Shown piece by piece: positions 43,201 through 51,333 of a DNA stretch of 64,000 nucleotides. The number at the start of each line of letters is the position of its first letter. Position 1 is the first letter of the stretch. The stretch is from Micromonosporaceae bacterium (GTDB lineage: Bacteria > Actinomycetota > Actinomycetes > Mycobacteriales > Micromonosporaceae). A program made the position numbers and the translations under genes. The notes beneath the pieces are model-generated. The model worked only from the letters and a program-made list of their open reading frames with translations. It did no database searches and was not told the DNA's origin. The stretch covers positions 1 to 64,000 of the forward strand of contig JAHRHA010000025.1 of assembly GCA_020027875.1 (NCBI GenBank), given 5' to 3'.

Positions 43201-45180
43201 GATGTCCCGGGGCGTCGGCTCGGCCTTGCGGCCCTGCTGGGTCTCTACGCCACAGCCGCCGCGGCGGGGACGTACGGGTCGACGGTGATGGCGCTGAGCG
43301 GCGTCGTTTTCGCCGGCGTGATGGTCGCCGGGATCGCCCAGGCACGAACGGTCGTGCCTCCCGTCGTGCCGGGCGTCGCCGGGGCGGCCGCGCTGATCGC
43401 TGCCCCCGGCGCTGCCGCCACGATCGCGGTGGCGAGTGGGGCGACGCGAACCGGCGTACTCGGCGCCGCACTCGCGCTGGCCGCATTTGGCGTGCTGATC
43501 GTCGGCGCCCTCCGGTTGGCCCGGATGCGGTGGGGTGGGTATCCCGCCTTCGGCGTTGGCACCGCCGCCCTCGTCGTAGCGCTGGCATCGCTGCCCGACC
43601 TTCGTGAGGCGCAAGTCTGGGCCGCCGCCGCCGCCCTCGTGGCGGTATCCGCGGCCGCAACGCTTCGTACCTTCGCCGGAGGCGATCAACGCAGCATCGT
43701 CGCCGGAGGCGATCAACGCAGCATCGTCGCCGGAGGCGATCAACACGGCATCGTCGCCGGAGGCGATCAACACGGCATCGTCGCCGGAGGCGATCAACGC
43801 GGCATTGCCGACGAACGTGCTGCGACCACCGTGATCGTGGCGACCGCCGGACCAGCCGCCTTGCTCGCCGCCGTAGCCAGCGCACCGGCGTGGTTCACCG
43901 CCGTGGTCGGGCCGTACCGAACTCTCCGCCAGATCTGGCAGGGGTACGCCATCGCGCCGATCCCCGACGGTGCCGGGCCGGCCACGGTGACCCTCGCGCT
44001 ACTCGCGGCCGTCGCGGCCACGACCGCGCTCACCCTGGGGGGTCGGGGCTACCTGCTCGCCGCAATCCTTCCGCCACTCGCCGCCCTCGCTCTGGTCGCG
44101 CCGACGGCGATCGGCGCACCGCGAGCTAGCGCCCCGTGGGTCGCGCTGGGCGTCGCCCTCACCACCGGTCTCGGCGCCGCGCTCGCTCCCCCGACGGCGC
44201 CGTCGGCGACCCGGCTGCTGCGCGGCACCGCCGGCATCATCTGCGCGGTCACCGGTGGGGCCGGGCTCGCAGGCACCCTGGCTACCCGCGCCGACACATT
44301 GACGGCGCTGGGCATCCTCGTCGGCGCCGCCGCGGTCGCAGCCTGGCTCGGCCGGGACGCCGCCATCCGGATGGTCGCGTGGATCGTCGCGGCCGCAGCC
44401 GGCTTCGCCCTGCCCGTCACGGCGCTCGCGGCCGCAGACCACCCGCTGCGGCCGGGCGCGTTCGGCGTGCTCGGCGTCTGTGGCCTGCTGATCGTCGTGG
44501 CCTGGGCGCTCGCCCGCTCCGCCATCCGACGTGCGGAGGCCGCTGCGGTGGAGCTGTGCGCATCCTTGGGCGCCGCGTTCGCACTGCTGCTGGCGTTGGG
44601 CTCGGCGCGTCACGCGGCGGCGGTCCTGACCATCTGGGGCCTGTTGCTCGGCGGCGCGGCGCTCCGCCGCGACCGTCCGGCGGCCCGCCGTCAGTGGCTC
44701 GTTCGCGCGGCCCTCGCGGCCGAGGTCGGGGCCTGTTGGCTGCTGCTCTACTCGGTCGAGGTGGGGTTGGCCGAGGCGTACACGCTGCCATTCGCCTTAG
44801 TCGCTCTCCTCGGCGGCGCGCTTGAGCTACGCCGACGGCCGGAACTGTCGTCGTGGATCGCCTATGGTCCGGCCCTGGCGGGCGGCTTCCTGCCCAGTCT
44901 GGCGTTGGTTCTCGTCGGCGACCGCGTCGTGTGGCGGTGGGTGGCTCTCTTTGCCGCCGCGATCGTCACGGTCATCATGGGCTCGTGGCGACGCCGGCAC
45001 GCGCCCGTGGTGACCGGTGGCTCCGTCGCGGTGATCGTCGCCGTGACGGAGATGATCCGGCTGTTGATCCAAGGGGCGATCGCGGGTGCGGTGCTGGTCG
45101 CCGTGGCGGGTGTGGTGCTGATCGTGTTCGGCGGCGTGTCGGAGAAACGCCTGCGCGGAGCGCTTCGCCGGATGTCCTGA
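40297..45180 (+). CDS. Giant multispanning membrane protein with N-terminal zinc ribbon
   Basis: 1627 residues. N-terminus carries a CPACGG ... CRSCGR zinc ribbon (residues 9-26) and a helical region, then at least thirty hydrophobic segments. The layout matches the SCO7613-type actinobacterial family, whose function is unknown. Two blocks share similar sequence (WAADLAGYAERVHTTSWQVPASA near residue 490-515 and WAADLAAWHDRASGWAPFGWQVPAS near 880-905), showing an internal duplication. Two tandem-repeat tracts (40588 and 43675) make hydrophilic linkers. GTG at 40297 or 40306 is the start; no clear Shine-Dalgarno. Possible envelope scaffold or transporter, but that is speculation. Confidence 0.8.
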   Translation: MSVVDTYPCPACGGVADETDGCRSCGRAHDPVAATLARLNQAVAGLDDESRRLADDQSDLRARRIRLQAQRLALTNAVAQRLADEAAARKGKRPRAVLSRTAMSRTAMSQTAMSQTAPSQTAPTQRGEHTLGTAGGTPTATQAIIETPIGAETSPRSAQNTLLTLGGVLLGIAAIVFTGLFYTTTQTGGRAFILGIATTLCLGVPVLLARRTLTATAETIAGLGLLLVLLDGYVAYSADLAGLGSVSPPLFAAVLFALVTVVAAAYRLATHLRAPQFAALLAVQPLLPLIGLHVGLGRNGFATIFAVVAAQNLGAVAMLSRGDRISARAGPQRRRPGRPRMLRELAWLLFGVAMTMSAGLAVAGLVRADTVAEAVETSLVLLLAAAVGIAAGQLAGRDTLRHVATGAAALTIIAAVSRVNALALPQYTLVLTTATAAGIAVAAGFLPADARRGPQMGSLIGAALAALVVTVSASSTTAATVRAAITPSVWAADLAGYAERVHTTSWQVPASAVLLAVLAVAAAPPRWRIDAAVVGGFLVVLAAPGTGSIAWWVVPLLGVVASSASTMTALFAPEGRSGLIRSGSGALLGLYAVATSLARPELTAAVCAILALVAAATAVSAAGWPDRFGPYADRVADSAGGAAAFTFPIAVGTYAWLGGAAPGVLLPVTMLATAVGVLAAALSQVAAPMPGTGSAGGALAATAGCLVLSIQIDGTTPGDIGVAVLLLVAAAATAASRAFEVSAGALVEAVSSVPAAVGALEDAIGGTIGRGADIPDRPRRRSQLLRADGITVGAALATAALIFAMARLFAVAVPGVGLVTTTAMVFAVSLGVLALPEAWRRGPRLGGVAVGGMIGALTAGIAIAEAVRVIAASTPFWAADLAAWHDRASGWAPFGWQVPASLLLAAAAAAALLPAPVGGDVGFVTLSLAGLAAPAALGLAWWSPIAIAGSLAFAAGVGAALVGPDDAEDVPGRRLGLAALLGLYATAAAAGTYGSTVMALSGVVFAGVMVAGIAQARTVVPPVVPGVAGAAALIAAPGAAATIAVASGATRTGVLGAALALAAFGVLIVGALRLARMRWGGYPAFGVGTAALVVALASLPDLREAQVWAAAAALVAVSAAATLRTFAGGDQRSIVAGGDQRSIVAGGDQHGIVAGGDQHGIVAGGDQRGIADERAATTVIVATAGPAALLAAVASAPAWFTAVVGPYRTLRQIWQGYAIAPIPDGAGPATVTLALLAAVAATTALTLGGRGYLLAAILPPLAALALVAPTAIGAPRASAPWVALGVALTTGLGAALAPPTAPSATRLLRGTAGIICAVTGGAGLAGTLATRADTLTALGILVGAAAVAAWLGRDAAIRMVAWIVAAAAGFALPVTALAAADHPLRPGAFGVLGVCGLLIVVAWALARSAIRRAEAAAVELCASLGAAFALLLALGSARHAAAVLTIWGLLLGGAALRRDRPAARRQWLVRAALAAEVGACWLLLYSVEVGLAEAYTLPFALVALLGGALELRRRPELSSWIAYGPALAGGFLPSLALVLVGDRVVWRWVALFAAAIVTVIMGSWRRRHAPVVTGGSVAVIVAVTEMIRLLIQGAIAGAVLVAVAGVVLIVFGGVSEKRLRGALRRMS
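40588..40662. repeat. Five 15-bp tandem units in the giant membrane protein gene
   Basis: Units of ATGAGCCGGACCGCG with variants, encoding LSRTA, MSRTA, MSQTA, MSQTA, PSQTA. In-frame, adjacent to the cytoplasmic N-terminal zinc-ribbon region. Confidence 0.85.
43675..43809. repeat. Five 27-bp tandem units in the giant membrane protein gene
   Basis: Units of 27 bp encode AGGDQRSIV twice, AGGDQHGIV twice and AGGDQRGIA, a hydrophilic loop between membrane segments. The near-identity of units indicates recent expansion. Confidence 0.9.
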
Positions 45181-45225
45181 TCAGTGCCCCGCCTGGCCTG
45201 AGAGCGACCACGTTCACCGGTCACC

Positions 45226-45231
45226 TAGGCT
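45226..45231 (+). promoter_or_regulatory. Candidate -10 TAGGCT for purK (leaderless)
   Basis: TAGGCT lies 5-8 bp upstream of the GTG/ATG start pair at 45237/45240, with no Shine-Dalgarno between. This is the pattern of leaderless actinobacterial transcripts. Confidence 0.45.
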
Positions 45232-45239
45232 GGCGGGTG

Positions 45240-46397
45240 ATGGATTCCCGGACCGGTCTACCAATCGTCGGCATGGTGGGGGGCGGCCAGCTCGCCCGGA
45301 TGACCCACCAGGCCGCGATCGCCCTTGGACAGTCGCTGCGGGTGCTCGCCGCCTCCCCCGACGATGGTGCCGCGCTCGTCGTCGCGGACACGGTGATCGG
45401 CGACCACACCGACCTCGAGGCCCTGCGGGGGTTCGCCAAGGGCTGCGACGTCGTCACGTTCGACCACGAACACGTTCCCAGTGACCACATCCGGACGCTC
45501 GCCGCCGAGGGTGTGACGGTGCGCCCAAGCGCGGACACGTTGCAGCACGCCCACGACAAGCGGGCCATGCGCTACAAGCTCACCGCGCTCGGTGTGCCGG
45601 TGCCCACATGGCGCGCGGTGACGAGCCAAGCTGAGGTCGCTGACTTCGCGTCCGCGCTCGGTGGTGGCCCGATCGTCGCTAAGGCCACGACCGGAGGCTA
45701 CGACGGGCGCGGCGTGTGGATCCTCGACGACCCATCCGACGTACAGCGACTTCTCGCCGAGGGTATCGAGCTGATTGTCGAGGAGAAGGTACGGCTGCGC
45801 CGTGAACTGGCCGCGGTGGTGGCCCGCTCGCCGTGGGGTCAGGTCGCGGCGTACCCGGTCGTGGAAACGGTTCAGCGCGACGGCATATGCATCGAGGTGC
45901 TCGCCCCAGCCCCCGGGCTGACCGTCGATGCGGCCGTACAGGCCCAACAGCTGGCCATCCGCATCGCGACCGAACTCGAGGTCGTGGGCGTGCTGGCGGT
46001 CGAGTTGTTCGAAGTGGACGGTGGCGGCCTGGTCGTCAACGAGCTCGCCATGCGGCCACACAACTCGGCACATTGGACGATAGAGGGTGCGCGCACGTCA
46101 CAGTTCGAACAGCACCTGCGGGCTGTTCTCGACTACCCGCTGGGTGAAACCTCGCTGACAGCGCCCGCGGTGGTGATGGCCAACGTCCTCGGTGGACCGT
46201 CCGGTGGGATGGGGATTGACGAGCGGGTGCACCATCTGTTCGCGTCCGACCCCGGCGTGCGGGTGCATCTCTATGGCAAGCAGGTAAGGCCGGGTCGCAA
46301 GATCGGACACGTCACGGTGCTGGGCGAAGACATGCGATTCTTGCGGGCGCGGGCCGCCCGCGCGGCGCGGTGGCTGAGGGAGGGTGTCGGTGACTGA
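45240..46397 (+). CDS. purK: N5-carboxyaminoimidazole ribonucleotide synthase
   Basis: 385-residue ATP-grasp enzyme of purine synthesis: AIR + ATP + bicarbonate to N5-CAIR. N-terminus [27 protein letters not shown]-binding [25 protein letters not shown], and [17 protein letters not shown] near residue 265. ATG at 45240 (GTG at 45237 possible) probably initiates a leaderless mRNA. Overlaps purE by 8 bp when the latter starts at 46390. Confidence 0.95.
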   Translation: MDSRTGLPIVGMVGGGQLARMTHQAAIALGQSLRVLAASPDDGAALVVADTVIGDHTDLEALRGFAKGCDVVTFDHEHVPSDHIRTLAAEGVTVRPSADTLQHAHDKRAMRYKLTALGVPVPTWRAVTSQAEVADFASALGGGPIVAKATTGGYDGRGVWILDDPSDVQRLLAEGIELIVEEKVRLRRELAAVVARSPWGQVAAYPVVETVQRDGICIEVLAPAPGLTVDAAVQAQQLAIRIATELEVVGVLAVELFEVDGGGLVVNELAMRPHNSAHWTIEGARTSQFEQHLRAVLDYPLGETSLTAPAVVMANVLGGPSGGMGIDERVHHLFASDPGVRVHLYGKQVRPGRKIGHVTVLGEDMRFLRARAARAARWLREGVGD

Positions 46398-46890
46398 CAT
46401 CGCGCCGGTCGTCGGAGTCATCATGGGCAGCGACTCCGACTGGCCGACCATGCGCGCGGCAACCGAGGCACTCGCCGAGTTCGACGTCGCCCACGAGGTC
46501 CGAGTGCTGTCCGCGCACCGCACCCCGGAGGCCATGTTGGCCTACGCCCGCGGCGCGGCCGATAGTGGCCTACGCGTCATCATCGCCGGCGCGGGCGGCG
46601 CGGCACACCTGCCCGGCATGGTGGCGAGCGCCACTCCATTGCCAGTGATCGGCGTGCCCGTACCGCTGCGGTATCTGGACGGGATGGACTCGCTGCTCTC
46701 GATCGTGCAGATGCCGGCGGGCGTTCCCGTCGCGACGGTCTCCATCGGCGGAGCCCGCAACGCTGGCCTTCTCGCGGTCCGTATCCTCGCCGCCACCGAC
46801 GCTTCGCTGCGGCAGCGGATGGCAGCGTTCCAGGATGGCCTGCGCGCACTGGTTGAGAAGAAGGATGCCGCGCTGCGCGCCGAGCAATGA
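46390..46890 (+). CDS. purE: N5-carboxyaminoimidazole ribonucleotide mutase
   Basis: 166 residues. Converts N5-CAIR to CAIR, the next step after PurK. Substrate motif [18 protein letters not shown] and the GGAAHLPGM loop are all present. GTG at 46390 (VTDIAPVV) is preferred over GTG 46384 because GGGAGGG lies at proper distance. Ends 3 bp before the convergent gene. Confidence 0.95.
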   Translation: MTDIAPVVGVIMGSDSDWPTMRAATEALAEFDVAHEVRVLSAHRTPEAMLAYARGAADSGLRVIIAGAGGAAHLPGMVASATPLPVIGVPVPLRYLDGMDSLLSIVQMPAGVPVATVSIGGARNAGLLAVRILAATDASLRQRMAAFQDGLRALVEKKDAALRAEQ

Positions 46891-46893
46891 GTG

Positions 46894-49182
46894 TCACGTC
46901 GGCCGGGTAGTCACACCGCGCTCCCGCGACACCGACCGCCCGGCCTTGGCCGTGGTGTCGAGCGTCGCGAAGTCCCTGGCGCGCTCACGAGGGCCCGCCG
47001 TCCGGGGCTGGGGCGCAGGGCAGACCAGAACGATCGGTGTGCACTCGACGCCCTGACCTGCCGGGTTGTCGGCGAAGATCTCCGCGACGATCGGCTCCGC
47101 GTGCGGGACGGCATGGGCGTAAGGGCCGGGCGCGAAACCCAGCAGCCGGCTCCCCATCTCGTCCACCGAGACGACCGCACACCCGGCGAGCGTGTCCACG
47201 AGGTGGGGCGGCAGCGAGTAATGCAGCGCGTCGAGGAGTGCCTCCGCCACGTCGTCCGGATTGAACGGGCCGCGCACGACTGCACCGTCCGCGGGGGCAA
47301 CGGCGCCGGCTCGGGGCGGGTAGAGCGTGGCCGCGGTCTGCGGCAGCAGCCGTTCCGACCGGTCCATACTCAGCGCCGCCGCGAGCGTGCCCGCCGCCAC
47401 CCGCGGTAGCCCGCCGTGGTCGATGGCCACCTGCATCGTCCACGCCTCTCCGAGGCGGGGCAACCAGCGTCGCGCGAACCGGGCAAGCACGCGCGCCGCG
47501 AGGCTGGGCTTGATATCCCACAGTGGACAGACCCGGCGCTGGCTAACTGCGACCACCTTGCCGGCGAGCGCGGCGAACCATGGCCCGCGCAGTGTCTCCC
47601 GGAGCAGACTGACCGCGAACTGCTCAGTCAATGCGTCCGCCACATACCAGGCCGCCTTCGCCACCAACTCGTCGCCGGGTGCGAACACCTCGGTGTGGAC
47701 GGGCAGCCGGGCCCACGTCACACCAGCAACCTCGAGGTCGTCCGTCCCCAGGTCGGACTCGGGCAGATCGTCGGACTGCGAGGCGTCGGTCGTGCCCGGG
47801 TCGCCCACGGCCCGCAGCCAGCGTTCGACGAGGTAGGCGCGCAGCAGCGACTCCTCATCGATCGGCTCCCCGGCGGCGAGCCGCCGCAGCGGATCGATCC
47901 CACCCGTCCGGTCATGCCACGGCCTCGGTACCGCAAGGGCGGCGGCGACCAGGTCGCGCAGCCACAACACGATCTCGCCTGCGGTTGCCGCCCGGGCCGG
48001 GTCCGTGCCGGCGTAACGAGCGACAGCAGGTGGCAGTGTCTGACCGACGATGGACTCCAACTCGTCCCCGATCAACCCGACCGGCTCGACCTCACGCAGC
48101 GGTGAGCGCACCACCACTCCGTAGCGTGCCGAGATGCGATCGCAGACCCGAGCCACGCAGGCTGGCTCGCCCAACGCCGTATCCAGCAGCGTGTCCACCT
48201 CGCCGCTGCGTCCCTTCGCGATTGCCCACAGCAGATATAGGTCGAGATCGGGCACGGGTTCACCGAGGTCGCGAAAGAACGCGTCCAGGTCGAGTCCGGA
48301 TGGCTCGAAGGTATAGGGGACGTGGCGGATCGTGCCGTACGGCATCGCCGCCAGGATCGCGGGCATCTGCGAGGCTGGCGCCCGCAGACCCGGGAAGGTC
48401 GCCGTATACACGGCAACCGGCCGAGCGCGATCGGAGCGACGATCGGTACGGGACAGCGCCGTGCCGAGCAGCGCCGTGCCGAGCAGCGCCGCACCCGCCA
48501 GCCCCGGACCCAACAGCACACCCGCCCGCGCGTCGGCCGGCGCGGCCCGCAGCGCCGACCGCAGCGCCGTCGACGCCGACGGGGTGCCCCGTTCCCACCA
48601 GGACCCGGACGATGTCGCGGAGCCGTCGGCCGTCAGCACCACCGCCTCGCCGGGCAGCACCCGCCAGACGAGCGCGAAGAAGGTCCGTTCGGTGTCGTCA
48701 CACAGGCCCGTTTCGATAAACCGCCGGATCACGTCGACGTCGGGCCGAGCCGCCACCCCGGCGCTGACGAGTGCCAGCGGTTCCGAGGCGACCAGCCAAC
48801 CATCGCCGTGGCGCGCGTAGTAGAGGCCCGGCCCGTCCCCGTTGCGCGCCAGGACGAGTTCCCCTCGCTCGGCATCGGCGAGAATCACGGCGTACGGGTC
48901 GTCGTCGCTCGCGATGAGTCCGGCCGGCCCTCGCGCCGTGTAGCCGGCATCCAGGGCGGTGATCGAGGCGACGCCGTCAACGGCGAACGCCGCGACGGTT
49001 CGCTCCTCGTCGTCAGCCACCCTGGGGATGGCCGGCATGACGGCGCGTACGGCCACCTCCAACCGGGTTCCCCCGCGGCCGTCGAGCCGGCAGAGCGCAC
49101 CGTCGGCCCCGCGCGGTGCCAGGGCAACCGCGAGGGCGTCGATGGATCCGGGCGCGTTGAGCGCCGCGGCGAGGCCGGTCAT
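46894..49182 (-). CDS. Asparagine synthetase-like protein, probably inactive
   Basis: 762 residues with the overall layout of class II glutamine amidotransferase plus asparagine synthetase domains: an N-terminal NTN-like half (ILADAERGELVLARNGDGPGLYYAR ... WLVASEPLALV) and a C-terminal synthetase-like half. The catalytic N-terminal Cys (normally Cys2) is absent; the protein begins MTGLAAA. The ATP-pyrophosphatase SGGLDS loop is replaced by a LGPGLAGAALLG region containing a 15-bp tandem duplication. Amide transfer and adenylation are therefore both unlikely. It may have another role, as in other degenerate AsnB-like proteins. Start ATG 49182. Confidence 0.7.
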   Translation of the reverse strand: MTGLAAALNAPGSIDALAVALAPRGADGALCRLDGRGGTRLEVAVRAVMPAIPRVADDEERTVAAFAVDGVASITALDAGYTARGPAGLIASDDDPYAVILADAERGELVLARNGDGPGLYYARHGDGWLVASEPLALVSAGVAARPDVDVIRRFIETGLCDDTERTFFALVWRVLPGEAVVLTADGSATSSGSWWERGTPSASTALRSALRAAPADARAGVLLGPGLAGAALLGTALLGTALSRTDRRSDRARPVAVYTATFPGLRAPASQMPAILAAMPYGTIRHVPYTFEPSGLDLDAFFRDLGEPVPDLDLYLLWAIAKGRSGEVDTLLDTALGEPACVARVCDRISARYGVVVRSPLREVEPVGLIGDELESIVGQTLPPAVARYAGTDPARAATAGEIVLWLRDLVAAALAVPRPWHDRTGGIDPLRRLAAGEPIDEESLLRAYLVERWLRAVGDPGTTDASQSDDLPESDLGTDDLEVAGVTWARLPVHTEVFAPGDELVAKAAWYVADALTEQFAVSLLRETLRGPWFAALAGKVVAVSQRRVCPLWDIKPSLAARVLARFARRWLPRLGEAWTMQVAIDHGGLPRVAAGTLAAALSMDRSERLLPQTAATLYPPRAGAVAPADGAVVRGPFNPDDVAEALLDALHYSLPPHLVDTLAGCAVVSVDEMGSRLLGFAPGPYAHAVPHAEPIVAEIFADNPAGQGVECTPIVLVCPAPQPRTAGPRERARDFATLDTTAKAGRSVSRERGVTTRPT

Positions 49183-49201
49183 ATCACGAGCCCTTCCCCG
49201 C

Positions 49202-49242
49202 CGATCAAGAACTTGTGGACGACGATATGTCCTTTATCGACG
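49202..49242. repeat. Family-2 hairpin repeat, shortened copy 3
   Basis: Left end CGATCAAGAACTTG and right end ATGTCCTTTATCG align with copy 1 (16316-16374) but the central tip is missing (about 18 bp shorter). It lies in the gap between the asparagine synthetase-like start and the yyaL-type gene end. Confidence 0.55.
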
Positions 49243-49315
49243 CGATCTGGGTGGGGTGGGGTGAGGTAGCGAGGGCGTCACCGTGGCCAACGAGTGGGCG
49301 GTTCGTCGGGTGCCG

Positions 49316-51319
49316 TCAGCGCGTCGGCTGGAGCATCCCGGCCAGGTCGTCCACTGCGGTGACCGGACGGTCGCAGACGAAGCCGCGACAGACGTACGCT
49401 GTCGCCATCCCGTCGATCATTGGTCGGCCCTCGAGCAATGGCACGCCGGGTGCGTCCGGCACCCCGGTCACGACCACCGCGCCGGGGGGCGCGAGCCGGC
49501 GGGCGGTCCGGGCCAGATCAGAATCGCCAGAGCCGGCGACGGCGATCTCGTACGGACCGGAGAGGAGCGCCTCCGCCGACGCGCACGAGTATCCGGCGAA
49601 CCGGGCGTGGCGCGCCATCACCGGCGCGACCGCCTCCAAGGCCCGCTCGGCCGCCTCGCGGTAGCGGATGTCACCGGTCAGCGCCGAGTACGCGACGAGC
49701 GCCGCGACCATCGACGAAAGCCCCGATGGAGTGGCGTTGTCGGTCGGGTCAGCCGGCCGGGCCACGAGCATTTCCGCATCGTCGGCGGTGTCGAAGAATC
49801 CGCCGTCGCCGTCGGCGAAATGCGCCAACGCCGTGTCGATCAGCTGCCCTGCCAACGCCAACCAACGTCCCTCACCGGTGAGCTGGTGCATGGCGCAGAA
49901 CGCCTCCGCCACGCAGCCGTAGTCTTCGAGCACCCCGGCCGGGTCCCCGACGACCCCGTTCCGCGACGCGCGCCGCACCCGCCCGTCGACGATGTGCCGG
50001 TCTGCTAGCACCCACGCGGCCCGCTGTGCGAACTCGCGGGCCCGGGTGGCGCCCGGGCCATCGGCGAGGGCGGCGAACTCGGCCAGTGCCGTCACCGCGA
50101 GTCCGTTCCAGGCCGCGACCACCTTGTCGTCCCGGCCCGGCTGGGGACGCCGGGCCCGGGCAGCGAGCAGGCGCTCCCTGATCGCGGCCCACCTCGACGA
50201 GAGTTCCGGGTCGGCGGCGTCGATGTCCCGGGCCAGCCGCAGGACGCTGGTCCCGTGCTCGAAGGTGCCGCGTCCCGAGACACCGAGCAGGTCGGCCGCC
50301 CATGCTCCGTCGTCGTCGCCCAGTTCATCGCGCAGCTGGGCCGGCGTCCACACATAGGTCGACCCCTCGGCCCCGTCGGTGTCGGCGTCCAGGGACGACG
50401 CGAACCCATCGTGAAACAGATCGCGGATCATGAATTGCGCCGTCTCCGCGGCCACCCGAAGCGGGAGCGGGTCACCGGTGAGTCGCCACGCGTGGGTGTA
50501 CCCACGCAGGAGGAGCGCGTTGTCGTACAGCATCTTTTCGAAGTGGGGCACGGTCCACGTTTCGTCGACGGAGTAGCGGGCGAACCCGCCGCCGAGTTGG
50601 TCGTAGATGCCGCCGCGGGCCATCGCCTCGCACGTGTGGCGCACGATCTCCAGCGACGTTGGGTCACCCGTGCGGTGATAATGCCTCAGCAGGAAGAGCA
50701 GCGCGAGGTGCGGCGGGAACTTGGGCGCGCCACCGAACCCCCCGTACGTGGGGTCGTGGTCACCATGTAACGACGCGGCGGCCGAATCCAGCAACTCCGG
50801 GGTGACCGAACCCCGGACCAGGGAGAAGCCGCGACCCTGGGACCGTGCGACCGCCTCGACGACGGCGGCGCCCTGACGCAGGACGGCGTCGCGCTGGTCG
50901 CGCCATGCTTGCGATATCGCCTGCACCAGGTTCACAAAAGCATCCCTGGGGTAGTAGGTGCCACAGAAGAATGGCTCGCCGTCCGGGGTCGCGAAGACGG
51001 TCATCGGCCAGCCGCCGTGTCCGGTCATCGCCTGGGTCGCGGTCATGTAGACCGCATCGACGTCCGGCCGCTCCTCACGGTCCACTTTGATCGGTACGAC
51101 CGACGCGTTGACCATGGCAGCCGCCGAAGCGTCCTCAAAGGACTCATGAGCCATGACGTGACACCAATGACACGCCGCGTACCCGACCGAAATCAACACG
51201 GGAACGTCCCGCCGGCGCGCCTCTTCGAACGCCTCCGGACTCCACTGCCACCAGTCGACGGGATTGTCCTTGTGCTGCTCCAGGTAGGGACTTGTCGCCT
51301 CGGCCAGCCGGTTCGCCAT
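49316..51319 (-). CDS. DUF255 / YyaL-type thioredoxin-domain protein
   Basis: 667 residues. N-terminal thioredoxin-like domain with C50-x-x-C53 in [11 protein letters not shown], followed by an (alpha/alpha)6 barrel-like region ([42 protein letters not shown]). This is the family of bacterial YyaL and animal SPATA20, whose substrate is not established. ATG at 51319. Starts 14 bp after the end of the GGDEF-EAL gene on the same strand. Confidence 0.9.
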   Translation of the reverse strand: MANRLAEATSPYLEQHKDNPVDWWQWSPEAFEEARRRDVPVLISVGYAACHWCHVMAHESFEDASAAAMVNASVVPIKVDREERPDVDAVYMTATQAMTGHGGWPMTVFATPDGEPFFCGTYYPRDAFVNLVQAISQAWRDQRDAVLRQGAAVVEAVARSQGRGFSLVRGSVTPELLDSAAASLHGDHDPTYGGFGGAPKFPPHLALLFLLRHYHRTGDPTSLEIVRHTCEAMARGGIYDQLGGGFARYSVDETWTVPHFEKMLYDNALLLRGYTHAWRLTGDPLPLRVAAETAQFMIRDLFHDGFASSLDADTDGAEGSTYVWTPAQLRDELGDDDGAWAADLLGVSGRGTFEHGTSVLRLARDIDAADPELSSRWAAIRERLLAARARRPQPGRDDKVVAAWNGLAVTALAEFAALADGPGATRAREFAQRAAWVLADRHIVDGRVRRASRNGVVGDPAGVLEDYGCVAEAFCAMHQLTGEGRWLALAGQLIDTALAHFADGDGGFFDTADDAEMLVARPADPTDNATPSGLSSMVAALVAYSALTGDIRYREAAERALEAVAPVMARHARFAGYSCASAEALLSGPYEIAVAGSGDSDLARTARRLAPPGAVVVTGVPDAPGVPLLEGRPMIDGMATAYVCRGFVCDRPVTAVDDLAGMLQPTR

Positions 51320-51333
51320 CTCTCAATGATCCA

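Noticed and set aside
43675-43809. Tandem repeats resembling a CRISPR array
   Set aside because: Units are contiguous with no spacers, are in-frame with a long coding sequence, and encode a regular nonapeptide.
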